A stretch of 64,000 nt of DNA from Pseudaminobacter soli (ex Zhang et al. 2022). Its GTDB lineage: Bacteria; Pseudomonadota; Alphaproteobacteria; Rhizobiales; Rhizobiaceae. The DNA is taken from assembly GCF_014595955.1 (NCBI RefSeq), contig NZ_JABVCF010000005.1, positions 124,001 through 188,000 on the forward strand, given 5' to 3'. The translations under genes were made by a program, and so were the position numbers. The first letter of the stretch is position 1. Every line of letters begins with the position of its first letter. The notes under the pieces were generated by a model, which made no database searches, had not been told where the DNA came from, and saw only the letters and a program-made list of their open reading frames with translations. This document shows positions 1 through 7,720 of the stretch, piece by piece.

Positions 1-30
1 ATGTGTCAGGAGACCTTTGTTCGCCTATTG

Positions 31-62
31 TGGATATGAGATATCCAGGATACGAAATATCC
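31..62. promoter_or_regulatory. Tandem inverted repeats, likely Rrf2 operator
   Basis: Two adjacent dyads sit 19 bases before the Rrf2 start codon: TGGATAT-GAG-ATATCCA at 31-47 (perfect 7-bp arms) and GGATA-CGAAA-TATCC at 48-62 (perfect 5-bp arms). Both carry the same GGATA/TATCC half-site. Rrf2 proteins are dimeric and commonly bind AT-rich dyads over their own promoter, so autoregulation is the inference. No binding data are implied. Confidence 0.6.
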
Positions 63-80
63 ACGAAACGGGGGTCGACG

Positions 81-596
81 ATGAAGTTGAGCGAAGGGGT
101 GGAGGCGGCGATCCATTGTGCTGCCGCTCTGGTCGGTGTGGACGATGGCGCGACGCTGCCTGCTGCCGCGCTGGCTGAGCAGTTCGGTCTGTCGTCCAGC
201 TATCTCCTGAAGCACCTCAATGCGCTGGTCGCCGCGGGAATTTGCGAGTCCGTTCCGGGTCCTGCCGGCGGCTACCGGCTGGCGCGCGCCGCAGAGGAAA
301 TCTCGCTGCTCGACATCATGCTTGCCGTCGAAGGTCCGCAGCCGGCCTTCCGCTGCGGCGAAATCCGCCAGCGCGGTCCGAACAAGTTGCCGGCTTCCGC
401 TTATGTGAAGCCGTGCGGGATCAACTTCGCGATGCTGCGCGCGGAGAGGGCGTACCGGGCCGCACTCGCCGCCGAGCGCCTGTCGGACATCGTGACCGAA
501 TTTTTGACTGAGGCTGACCCGCGTTCGGTGGCGGCAAGCTGCGCCTTCGTCGCGCGCCATCAACGCCCGCAGAAGTCCTTTTCAACCAAGCGATAG
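81..596 (+). CDS. Rrf2 family transcriptional regulator
   Basis: A 171-residue DNA-binding regulator with an N-terminal winged helix. The recognition segment is QFGLSSSYLLKHLNAL (about residues 33-48), followed by the glycine-rich wing PGPAGGYRLAR typical of Rrf2 proteins. Five cysteines are present, but they do not form the compact three-Cys cluster of IscR/NsrR, so an Fe-S cofactor is uncertain. An upstream GTG at position 3 also opens this frame, but the ATG at 81 begins exactly at the conserved MKLS start and lies after the inverted repeats. The AhpD-like gene follows 12 bases downstream and is probably in the same operon, which suggests a redox or electrophile-responsive unit. Confidence 0.85.
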   Translation: MKLSEGVEAAIHCAAALVGVDDGATLPAAALAEQFGLSSSYLLKHLNALVAAGICESVPGPAGGYRLARAAEEISLLDIMLAVEGPQPAFRCGEIRQRGPNKLPASAYVKPCGINFAMLRAERAYRAALAAERLSDIVTEFLTEADPRSVAASCAFVARHQRPQKSFSTKR

Positions 597-608
597 AGAG
601 GAATAGTC

Positions 609-1067
609 ATGCAACCGAGGCTGAATTTCTTCAGTGCGGCTCCCGAGTTGATTACGGAGGTGCGCGCCCTCAACAAGGCGGTGGACGAATGCGGCCTGGA
701 AAAGAGCCTGTTGCACCTGATCAAGCTGCGTGCCTCGCAGATCAATGGCTGCTCGTACTGCGTCGACATGCACAGTCGCGAGGCACGCCACGACGGCGAG
801 ACCGAACAGCGGCTCTATCTCGTCGCGGCCTGGAAGGAGTCGCCGCTATTTTCCGAGCGCGAGCGCGCCGCCTTCGCCTGGGTCGAAGCGGTCACGCTGG
901 TATCGAACGGTCCCGTTTCCGATGAACTCTACGAGAAAGCGCTCAGGCATTTCTCCGAGGCGGAGTTGGTAAAGCTCACGGTGGCGGTGGGCATGATCAA
1001 CATATGGAACCGGTTGTGCGTCCCGTTCCACGCCATCCATCCCGTCGCGAAGGCCGTGGCGGCCTAA
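609..1067 (+). CDS. Carboxymuconolactone decarboxylase/AhpD-like protein
   Basis: A 152-residue protein of the CMD/AhpD alkylhydroperoxidase-like superfamily. The signature is the CxxC...H motif (C48, C51, H55) in the segment INGCSYCVDMH. In the AhpD family this cysteine pair does thiol-disulfide peroxide chemistry. Nearby Rrf2 control fits a stress role, but the substrate cannot be read from sequence. A purine-rich ribosome site (AGAGAGGA) precedes the ATG. It is convergent with the TetR gene whose stop is 29 bases away. Confidence 0.85.
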   Translation: MQPRLNFFSAAPELITEVRALNKAVDECGLEKSLLHLIKLRASQINGCSYCVDMHSREARHDGETEQRLYLVAAWKESPLFSERERAAFAWVEAVTLVSNGPVSDELYEKALRHFSEAELVKLTVAVGMINIWNRLCVPFHAIHPVAKAVAA

Positions 1068-1095
1068 CGCCTCCATCCCCTCGTAGCCTCGCGGC

Positions 1096-1731
1096 TTACT
1101 TGTTGTGGGTCGCGAGCCCGCGGACGAACAGGTTTTCGAGAAAGCGCGCTGCGTCCTCAAAGCGGTTTTCACCGCTCCTGTCGGCACCGAGCACTGCACG
1201 AACCTGAACGTCGAAGTCGGCGTAATGCTGGGTCGTCGCCCAGATCGCGAAGATCAGGTGATGGGGATCGACAGGCGCGATCTTGCCGCTCTCGATCCAG
1301 CCGCGGATTACCACGACCTTCTCCTCGACGAGTGCTTTCATCTCGCCCTGCAGGAACGGCATCATATGCGGCGCGCCCTGCAGCATCTCATTCGCGAACA
1401 GCCGGCTTTCGCGGGGATAGTCGCGCGCCATCTCGATCTTGCGACGGATGTAGCCCCTCAGTTCGGTGATCGGATCGCCGACGTCGTCGAGTTCACGCAG
1501 CGGCGCGAGCCACATATCGAGAAGGCGCTGCAAAAGGGTGGTGTGGATATCGTCCTTGCTGCGGAAATAATAGAGCAGGTTGGGCTTCGACATGCCGGCC
1601 GCTTCGGCGATCTGGTCCACCGTGGAGCCGCGAAAGCCCTTCGTGGAAAAGACGTCGAGCGCGGCCTCGAGGATAAGTTCCCGCTTCTCCTGCTGGATGC
1701 GGGTGCGCGAACGGGTTGGGATTTCGTCCAT
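1096..1731 (-). CDS. rutR: TetR family regulator, RutR-like
   Basis: A 211-residue TetR repressor. The N-terminal helix-turn-helix covers about residues 15-65 (AALDVFSTKGFRGSTVDQIA then AGMSKPNLLYYF). The C-terminal half matches the RutR type, with the segments ESRLFANEMLQGAP and WATTQHYADFDVQV seen in that group. RutR of Escherichia coli senses uracil/thymine and controls pyrimidine use. Here the gene faces a beta-alanine aminotransferase and a carbamoyl-amino-acid hydrolase, and a close match to the RutR operator lies between them. That supports the assignment beyond homology alone. The orthology is an inference; binding of uracil is not shown. Confidence 0.8.
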   Translation of the reverse strand: MDEIPTRSRTRIQQEKRELILEAALDVFSTKGFRGSTVDQIAEAAGMSKPNLLYYFRSKDDIHTTLLQRLLDMWLAPLRELDDVGDPITELRGYIRRKIEMARDYPRESRLFANEMLQGAPHMMPFLQGEMKALVEEKVVVIRGWIESGKIAPVDPHHLIFAIWATTQHYADFDVQVRAVLGADRSGENRFEDAARFLENLFVRGLATHNK

Positions 1732-2063
1732 TACGGGAGGCGCCTATACGAAGTGCCGGAACTCACCACTTGAATGGCTCCAAAGCAGCCTAGGGCGTGT
1801 GAGAAAACACTCACGTAAGTCCATCATTTCCCGAATGAAAGATCACCTGGAGCATCATCTCTCTGGCCCAATTCTCTGGACCAGCGAGTTGTCCCGCTTT
1901 GGTGCGCGATCTTCGGCCGTCAAATCCGCTACTACTGGGTTGACCGCCGGACCGGCGGTGCTAACGATTGTCCAATCGGTCAAAATTTGCGTAGCACCAA
2001 ACGACGCTGAGACCAAGCTTTGGCCGTTAGCCGATAGGAAGCGAATTCAAGGAGAGCTTGGTC
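1732..2063. other. Divergent regulatory interval rutR / aminotransferase
   Basis: This 332-base gap holds no credible gene. It contains a RutR-type operator (1968-1983), a weak dyad GTGAG-AAAACA-CTCAC (1799-1814) nearer rutR, and the ribosome site AAGGAG before the aminotransferase ATG at 2064. Promoters for both genes must lie here, but clear -35/-10 pairs are not evident. Confidence 0.6.
1968..1983 (+). promoter_or_regulatory. Putative RutR operator
   Basis: The sequence TTGTCCAATCGGTCAA matches the published E. coli RutR consensus TTGACCAnnTGGTCAA at 12 of 14 defined positions, and the two mismatches are symmetric. It lies 80 bases before the aminotransferase start and 236 bases from the rutR start, a good position for repression by the adjacent regulator. 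Confidence 0.65.
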
Positions 2064-3392
2064 ATGTCCAACAGAACAAGAATTGCACCGAACGACCTGT
2101 CGGCTTTCTGGATGCCGTTCACGGCGAACCGCCAGTTCAAGCAGGCGCCGCGCATGTTCGCTGCGGCGAAGGACATGTACTACACCACCACCGACGGCCG
2201 GCAGGTGCTGGACGGCACGGCGGGCCTCTGGTGCGTCAACGCCGGCCATTGCCGGCCGAAGATCACCGAGGCGATCCAGCATCAGGCGGCCGAGTTGGAC
2301 TATGCGCCGGCATTTCAGATGGGCCATCCCGCCGTCTTCGAGCTCTCCAACCGGCTGATCGACATAGCGCCTGAGGGTATGGCGCATGTCTTCTACACCA
2401 ACTCCGGATCCGAATCGGTCGACACCGCGCTAAAGATGGCGCTCGCCTACCATCGCGCCAAGGGCGAAGGGTCGCGGACCCGTCTGATCGGACGCGAGCG
2501 CGGCTATCATGGCGTCAATTTCGGCGGCATCTCGGTCGGCGGCATCGTCACCAATCGAAAAATGTTCGGCACGCTGCTCGCCGGCGTTGACCACATGCCG
2601 CACACTCATCTTCCGGAGAAGAACGCGTTCAGTCGCGGCGAGCCGGAGCATGGTGCGGAACTCGCCAATGAACTCGAGCGAATCGTGGCGCTGCATGACG
2701 CCTCGACCATCGCCGCCGTCATCGTCGAGCCAGTCGCCGGCTCGACCGGCGTGCTGATCCCGCCGAAGGGCTATCTGCAGAAGCTGCGCGAGATCTGCAC
2801 CAAGCATGGCATCCTGCTGATCTTCGACGAGGTCATCACTGGTTTTGGGCGGCTCGGCACGCCGTTTGCGGCCGACTATTTCGGCGTGAAGCCCGATATC
2901 ATCACCACCGCCAAGGGCGTCACCAACGGCGTCATCCCGATGGGCGCGGTGTTCGTGACCAAGGAGATCCACGACGCCTTCATGAGCGGGCCGGAGCACC
3001 TGATCGAGTTCTTCCATGGCTACACCTATTCCGGCAACCCGATGGCCTGCGCCGCCGCGCTTGGCACGCTCGACACCTACAAGGAGGAGGGTCTGCTGAC
3101 ACGCGGTGCAGAACTGGCGCCCTACTGGGAGGACGCGCTGCACTCGCTCAAGGACGAGCCGAATGTCATCGACATCCGCAATATCGGCCTCGTCGGTGCG
3201 ATCGAGCTTGCGTCGATCCCCGGCCAGCCCTCGAAGCGCGCCTTCTCGGCCTTCGTGAAGGCCTATGAGCGCGGTGCCCTTATCCGCACCACTGGAGACA
3301 TCATCGCGCTTTCGCCGCCGCTGATCATCACCAAGGCCCAGATCGACGAACTGATCGATCTCGTGCGGGCCGTACTGCGAGCGGTCGAGTAG
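2064..3392 (+). CDS. Beta-alanine:pyruvate aminotransferase (class III)
   Basis: A 442-residue PLP-dependent omega-amino-acid aminotransferase. It moves the amino group of beta-alanine to pyruvate, giving malonate semialdehyde and alanine. The class III pattern LLIFDEVITGFGRLG (PLP-ring Asp255) and the Schiff-base lysine K284 in TTAKGVTNG are intact. Other marks are GSESVDTALK near residue 115 for phosphate binding and the N-terminal SAFWMPFTANRQFK typical of omega-APT. A TTG codon two codons upstream is in frame, but the ATG at 2064 has a well placed AAGGAG. Beta-alanine is the end product of uracil breakdown, so the gene fits beside rutR and the amidohydrolase downstream. Confidence 0.88.
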   Translation: MSNRTRIAPNDLSAFWMPFTANRQFKQAPRMFAAAKDMYYTTTDGRQVLDGTAGLWCVNAGHCRPKITEAIQHQAAELDYAPAFQMGHPAVFELSNRLIDIAPEGMAHVFYTNSGSESVDTALKMALAYHRAKGEGSRTRLIGRERGYHGVNFGGISVGGIVTNRKMFGTLLAGVDHMPHTHLPEKNAFSRGEPEHGAELANELERIVALHDASTIAAVIVEPVAGSTGVLIPPKGYLQKLREICTKHGILLIFDEVITGFGRLGTPFAADYFGVKPDIITTAKGVTNGVIPMGAVFVTKEIHDAFMSGPEHLIEFFHGYTYSGNPMACAAALGTLDTYKEEGLLTRGAELAPYWEDALHSLKDEPNVIDIRNIGLVGAIELASIPGQPSKRAFSAFVKAYERGALIRTTGDIIALSPPLIITKAQIDELIDLVRAVLRAVE

Positions 3393-3393
3393 C

Positions 3394-3684
3394 TTGTCCC
3401 GGCCGGCTGCGGTACCCACCCGGATCCTTGAAGACGATCGCGTGCGCGTCACGCGCTGGGACTTTGCGCCCGGCGCGGAGACGGGCTGGCATCGCCACGA
3501 TCTCGACTATGTCATCACCACCCTGACACCCTGCTCTTTCCTGCTGGAGGAGCCGGGTGGCGAGAGCCGTCGCGCCGATATGCCGGCCGGCTCCGTCTAT
3601 CGGCGGGACGAGGGGGTGGAACACAACGTCGTCAACGGTGGCGACCAACCGATGAGCTTCATAGAAGTCGAACTGAAAGGCTGA
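3394..3684 (+). CDS. Small cupin protein
   Basis: A 96-residue single-domain cupin. Metal-ligand motif 1 is TGWHRHDLDYV (H33, H35) and a later histidine lies in GVEHNVV, so the barrel can probably hold a metal. The start is a TTG two bases after the aminotransferase stop. The ribosome site is weak, so translation may be coupled to the gene before it, and the exact start is uncertain. The next gene starts six bases after its stop, which places it inside the pyrimidine/beta-alanine operon. Its substrate is unknown. Confidence 0.75.
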   Translation: MSRPAAVPTRILEDDRVRVTRWDFAPGAETGWHRHDLDYVITTLTPCSFLLEEPGGESRRADMPAGSVYRRDEGVEHNVVNGGDQPMSFIEVELKG

Positions 3685-3690
3685 CCGCGA

Positions 3691-4941
3691 ATGCCGGCTC
3701 CAGGTGAGAACCTCCGAATCAATCCAGATCGTTTGTGGGATTCGTTGATGGAGATGTCGAAGATCGGTCCGGGGGTCGCCGGCGGTAACAACCGCCAGAC
3801 CCTCACCGACGAGGACGGTGAAGGCAGGCGCCTGTTCAAACGCTGGTGCGACGAAGCGGGGCTCGAAATGGGCGTCGACCGGATGGGCACCATGTTCGCG
3901 CGCCGCGAAGGAACCGACCCCGACGCGCTGCCGGTTTATGTCGGCAGCCATCTCGACACCCAGCCCACCGGCGGCAAATACGACGGTGTGCTGGGCGTAC
4001 TCGGCGGGCTGGAGGTGATCCGCACGCTCAACGATCTCGGCATCAAGACCAAGCATCCGATCGTCGTCACCAACTGGACGAACGAGGAGGGGACGCGCTT
4101 CGCCCCGGCCATGCTCGCCTCCGGCGTCTTCGCCGGCGTGCACGATCTCGATTGGGCCTATGATCGCCAGGATGCGAAGGGCAAGCGCTTCGGCGAGGAA
4201 CTGGAGCGCATCGGCTGGAAGGGCGACGAAGAGGTCGGTGCCCGCAAGATGAAAGCGTTCTTCGAGCTCCATATCGAACAGGGGCCGATCCTCGAGGACG
4301 AAGGCATTGACATCGGCGTGGTCACTCACGGCCAGGGGCTGAAATGGCTGGAAGTGACGCTGACCGGCAGGGAAAGTCACACCGGTTCCACGCCGATGCC
4401 GAAGCGCCGCAATGCAGGCCTCGGCATGGCGCGCGTCACAGAACTGGTCCACGAGGTTGCCATGGACTACCAGCCGCATGCGGTCGGCGCGGTCGGGCAC
4501 ATGGAAGTGTACCCCAACTCGCGCAACATAATCGCCGGCAAGACGGTCTTCACGATCGACATCCGCTCGCCCGACAAGCAGGTGCTGGACGAGATGGACC
4601 AGCGCATCCGCGAAGGCATCGACACGATCTGCGAGGCGATGGACATCGGCTACGAGGTCGAACAAGTCGGGCATTTCGACCCGGTCACCTTTGACGAGGG
4701 CTGCGTGAAGGCGATCCGCGACGCGGCCGAGCGGCTCGGCTATACCCACCGCAACATCGTCTCGGGCGCCGGCCACGACGCCTGCTGGATCAACCGCGTC
4801 GCGCCGACCGCCATGGTGATGTGCCCCTGCGTCGACGGGCTGTCGCACAACGAGGCCGAGGAGATCTCGAAGGAGTGGGCGGGGGCGGGCTGCGATGTGC
4901 TGTTCCACGCGGTGGTGGAGACGGCGGAGATCGTTTCGTAG
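3691..4941 (+). CDS. M20 family amidohydrolase, N-carbamoyl-beta-alanine type
   Basis: A 416-residue Zn-dependent hydrolase of the hydantoinase/carbamoylase branch (AmaB, beta-ureidopropionase, allantoate amidohydrolase). Metal and catalytic residues are all visible: H87 and D98 in GSHLDTQPTGGKYDG, the E132-E133 pair in TNEEGTRF, H194 in HIEQGP, and H386 in GLSHNEAE. In context the likely reaction is N-carbamoyl-beta-alanine to beta-alanine, CO2 and ammonia, the step just before the upstream aminotransferase. L-carbamoylase or allantoate activity cannot be excluded from sequence. It is last in an operon with tight spacing behind the cupin. Confidence 0.85.
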   Translation: MPAPGENLRINPDRLWDSLMEMSKIGPGVAGGNNRQTLTDEDGEGRRLFKRWCDEAGLEMGVDRMGTMFARREGTDPDALPVYVGSHLDTQPTGGKYDGVLGVLGGLEVIRTLNDLGIKTKHPIVVTNWTNEEGTRFAPAMLASGVFAGVHDLDWAYDRQDAKGKRFGEELERIGWKGDEEVGARKMKAFFELHIEQGPILEDEGIDIGVVTHGQGLKWLEVTLTGRESHTGSTPMPKRRNAGLGMARVTELVHEVAMDYQPHAVGAVGHMEVYPNSRNIIAGKTVFTIDIRSPDKQVLDEMDQRIREGIDTICEAMDIGYEVEQVGHFDPVTFDEGCVKAIRDAAERLGYTHRNIVSGAGHDACWINRVAPTAMVMCPCVDGLSHNEAEEISKEWAGAGCDVLFHAVVETAEIVS

Positions 4942-5043
4942 ATGGCTGATCTGCTGTGGGGCCAGGTCCGCTCCAAGCTTGGACGCTCGCTAATGCTCAC
5001 GCTCAGCCTCGTCGAGGAATAAAATTCCCACCTTCAACCGTGC

Positions 5044-5469
5044 TCAACCGGTCGCTTGGCGCGGCACCTTCGCATCCAGATGCGGCAACAGCACCACGCT
5101 TTCCTGTTCGTTGGGGTCCGTGCGCGCGATGACGGCCGACGCCGGCTCGGAGGACAGATTGGCCGGCAGATGCGGCACGCCCGCCGGGATGTAGAACAAG
5201 TCGCCCGCCCTAACAGTCGCGGAGTGTTCGAGATTGTCGCCGTACCAGGTGACGACCTCGCCAGACAGGCAATAGATCGCGGTCTCATGGCTCTCGTGCA
5301 TGTGAGCCTTGGCTCGGGCGCCCGGCGGCACGGTCAGAAGATGCATGCAGATGCCTTTTGAGCCGACGGTCTCGGCGGCGATACCTTCGAAGTAGCTAAA
5401 ACCCTGCTTGCCGTCATAGGTGCCCGCCGGGCGCACGACATGACAGGTCGGCTTTGATGTCTCTCCCAT
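5044..5469 (-). CDS. Cupin domain protein
   Basis: A 141-residue cupin with motif 1 HMHESHETAIYCLSGEV and motif 2 in AGDLFYIPAGVPH, so three or more histidines and a glutamate can form the metal site. The ATG at 5469 (protein MGETSKP) is preceded on its strand by an AAGAAG-type site. Longer in-frame starts at 5511 or a TTG at 5541 are possible. It is transcribed away from the ABC ATPase gene, whose ATG is 112 bases off, so the two share a short control region. Such cupins are often associated with decarboxylase or ureidoglycolate-type chemistry, but the role here is not known. Confidence 0.75.
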   Translation of the reverse strand: MGETSKPTCHVVRPAGTYDGKQGFSYFEGIAAETVGSKGICMHLLTVPPGARAKAHMHESHETAIYCLSGEVVTWYGDNLEHSATVRAGDLFYIPAGVPHLPANLSSEPASAVIARTDPNEQESVVLLPHLDAKVPRQATG

Positions 5470-5581
5470 GGCCTCTTCTTGCAACCTCTTCTGTGCAGTC
5501 TTTCCGGGCATGCTTGCGCAGTCCGCGCGATACCTGTTCAACTAGCGGCGTTGAAGTTCGTCCAGGCCGTTCGACTGCGCA

Positions 5582-6373
5582 ATGATCAGCATCACACCTC
5601 CCGTCGTCGCAGCGAGCGGTCTTTCGCTCACCTTCCAGACCAGTGACGGTCCCGTCAATGCGCTCGCGGACGTGGACCTCACGATAGGCAAGGGCGAGTT
5701 CGTCTCCTTCATCGGCCCCTCGGGGTGCGGGAAGACGACATTCCTGCGCGTCATTGCCGATCTGGAGAAGCCGACCGCGGGGTCGATCCTGGTCAATGGC
5801 ATGACACCGGAACAGGCGCGCGAGCGGCGCGCCTATGGCTATGTCTTCCAGGCCGCCGCCCTGTTTCCCTGGCGCACGATCGAGCGCAACGTGGCCCTGC
5901 CGCTTGAGATCATGGGGCTTTCGCAGACCGAACAGCGGGAGCGGGTGAAGCGCACGCTTGACCTCGTCAATCTCACCGGCTTCGAGAAGAAATATCCTTG
6001 GCAGCTTTCAGGCGGCATGCAGCAGCGCGCCTCGATCGCGCGGGCGCTGGCCTTCGACGCGGACCTGCTGCTGATGGATGAGCCGTTCGGGGCGCTCGAC
6101 GAGATCGTGCGCGACCATCTCAACAAGCAACTGCTGGAGTTGTGGGCGCGGACGAACAAGACGATCTGCTTCGTCACTCACTCGATCCCCGAGGCGGTCT
6201 ACCTGTCCACGCGGATCGTTGTGATGTCGCCGCGGCCGGGCCGCGTAACCGACGTGATCCAGTCCACGCTGCCGAAGGAGCGGCCGCTCCACATTCGGGA
6301 AACACCGGAGTTTCTGGAGATCGCCGCCCGGGTGCGGGAGGGGCTGCATGCGGGGCACAGCTATGAGGACTAG
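5582..6373 (+). CDS. ABC importer ATPase (SsuB/TauB type)
   Basis: A 263-residue nucleotide-binding subunit of the nitrate/sulfonate/taurine importer family. Walker A is GPSGCGKTT (45-53), the signature is LSGGMQQRAS, Walker B is LLLMDEPFGALD, and the switch histidine lies in FVTHSIPEA. It energises the two permeases downstream. Because the cluster also holds rutR and beta-alanine pathway genes, and the binding protein is of the NMT1/THI5 fold, a pyrimidine-type substrate is the best inference. Its 3' end overlaps the GNAT gene. Confidence 0.9.
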   Translation: MISITPPVVAASGLSLTFQTSDGPVNALADVDLTIGKGEFVSFIGPSGCGKTTFLRVIADLEKPTAGSILVNGMTPEQARERRAYGYVFQAAALFPWRTIERNVALPLEIMGLSQTEQRERVKRTLDLVNLTGFEKKYPWQLSGGMQQRASIARALAFDADLLLMDEPFGALDEIVRDHLNKQLLELWARTNKTICFVTHSIPEAVYLSTRIVVMSPRPGRVTDVIQSTLPKERPLHIRETPEFLEIAARVREGLHAGHSYED

Positions 6374-6845
6374 TGTGATCCGGAAGATTGAGACCACTCC
6401 CACGATCCGCCCAGCGACGGAGGCCGATCTCGCCGCCTGCGCGAGGATCGTCAATGACTACATCGACGCGACGGACTGGCTGCCAAGGGCGAGATCTCGA
6501 GAAGAGATGGCCGCTCTGTTCACGCCGGATCTGTTCGCCTCCCGGGTCCTGCTGGTGGCGGATGTCGCAAGTGCGGTCGTGGGCGGACTCTCGATATCGA
6601 AGGAAGGCTTTGTGCACGGGATGTATGTAGACCTGCCGTTCCGCAGGCATGGCATCGGCAAGCTGCTGATGGATGAGGCGAAGTCGCGCTTCCCCGGCGG
6701 GCTGGAACTGACCGTCTTCGAGCCGAACACCGGTGCGTATCATTTCTACGAGCGGGAAGGCTTCCGCGAACTGCCGGATCGGCGACTGGAAAACCCCGAC
6801 GACGGCATTCCCTTGCTCCTGATGCGGTGGGACGGCAAATCATGA
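6363..6845 (+). CDS. GNAT family N-acetyltransferase
   Basis: A 160-residue acetyl-CoA dependent acetyltransferase. Motif A is visible as DLPFRRHGIGKLLMDEA, with the pyrophosphate-binding RRHGIG, and the C-terminal YHFYEREGF matches motif B. The ATG at 6363 overlaps the ATPase gene by 11 bases, and the stop overlaps the permease start in an ATGA pair, so it is an integral part of the importer operon. An ATG at 6348 and a GTG at 6375 are alternative starts. Its acceptor is unknown; an amine made from the imported compound would fit the position. Confidence 0.82.
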   Translation: MRTSVIRKIETTPTIRPATEADLAACARIVNDYIDATDWLPRARSREEMAALFTPDLFASRVLLVADVASAVVGGLSISKEGFVHGMYVDLPFRRHGIGKLLMDEAKSRFPGGLELTVFEPNTGAYHFYEREGFRELPDRRLENPDDGIPLLLMRWDGKS

Positions 6846-7720
6846 GGTGGGCCGGCAAGAGCATCATCCCGGTGCTCACAATCCTCGCCGTGCTCATCGC
6901 CGTCTGGTACGTCGCCGCCATCTCCATGAACGCACCGTTCCAGCGCGACACCAACGCCAGGGGCGGGGTGCAGCCGGGCACATGGGAGTTCATCGGCCAG
7001 ACTCTTTCGCAACCCAAGCCGACGCTGCCTGCCCCGCATCAGGTGGCGGTCAACGTCTTCGAGAGTACGTTTCTGCGGAAGGTGACGAGCAACCGAAGCC
7101 TCGTCTATCATTCCTGGGTCACGCTCTCCTCCACGCTTGCCGGATTCGGGCTGGGCACCGCGCTCGGCATCCTGATCGCGGTCGGGATCGTCCATATCCG
7201 CGCACTCGACCGCAGCCTCATGCCTTGGATCATCGCCTCGCAGACCATCCCCATCCTGGCGATCGCTCCGATGATCGTCGTAGTGCTGGCGGCCGTGAAC
7301 GTCACGGGGCTCGTCCCGAAGGCGCTGATCTCGACCTACCTCTCCTTCTTCCCCGTCGCGGTCGGCATGGTGAAGGGCCTGCGCTCGCCCGAACTGCTGC
7401 ATCTCGACCTAATGCGCACCTATAATGCGAGTGCCGCCCAGATATTCTGGAGGCTAAGAGTGCCGGCTTCCGTGCCGTTCCTCTTCGCCTCCATGAAGGT
7501 GGCGGTGGCGGCGAGCCTCGTCGGGGCCATCGTCGGCGAGTTGCCTACCGGTGCAGTAGCGGGGATCGGCTCGAAACTGCTCGCCGGCGCGTACTACAGC
7601 CAGACCATCGACATCTGGGCGGCATTGGTGGCAGGCTCGGTGGTGGCAGCACTGCTGGTTACGCTGGTCGGGGTCGCCGGGCGCGTCGTCGAACGTTCAA
7701 TGGGGGCGCAGCCGTCATGA
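6842..7720 (+). CDS. ABC importer permease 1
   Basis: A 292-residue inner-membrane permease (BPD_transp_1 family). There is one N-terminal membrane segment (about 8-28), a periplasmic stretch with PGTWEFIG and TLPAPHQV, then five to six segments. The cytoplasmic coupling helix (EAA loop) reads DLMRTYNASAAQIFWRLRVP. The start is the ATG at 6842 overlapping the GNAT stop. It pairs with the second permease to form the channel. Confidence 0.9.
   Translation: MRWAGKSIIPVLTILAVLIAVWYVAAISMNAPFQRDTNARGGVQPGTWEFIGQTLSQPKPTLPAPHQVAVNVFESTFLRKVTSNRSLVYHSWVTLSSTLAGFGLGTALGILIAVGIVHIRALDRSLMPWIIASQTIPILAIAPMIVVVLAAVNVTGLVPKALISTYLSFFPVAVGMVKGLRSPELLHLDLMRTYNASAAQIFWRLRVPASVPFLFASMKVAVAASLVGAIVGELPTGAVAGIGSKLLAGAYYSQTIDIWAALVAGSVVAALLVTLVGVAGRVVERSMGAQPS

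Noticed and set aside
1799-1814. GTGAG-AAAACA-CTCAC dyad before rutR as a second operator
   Set aside because: The arms are only five bases and do not resemble the RutR site, so chance is likely.
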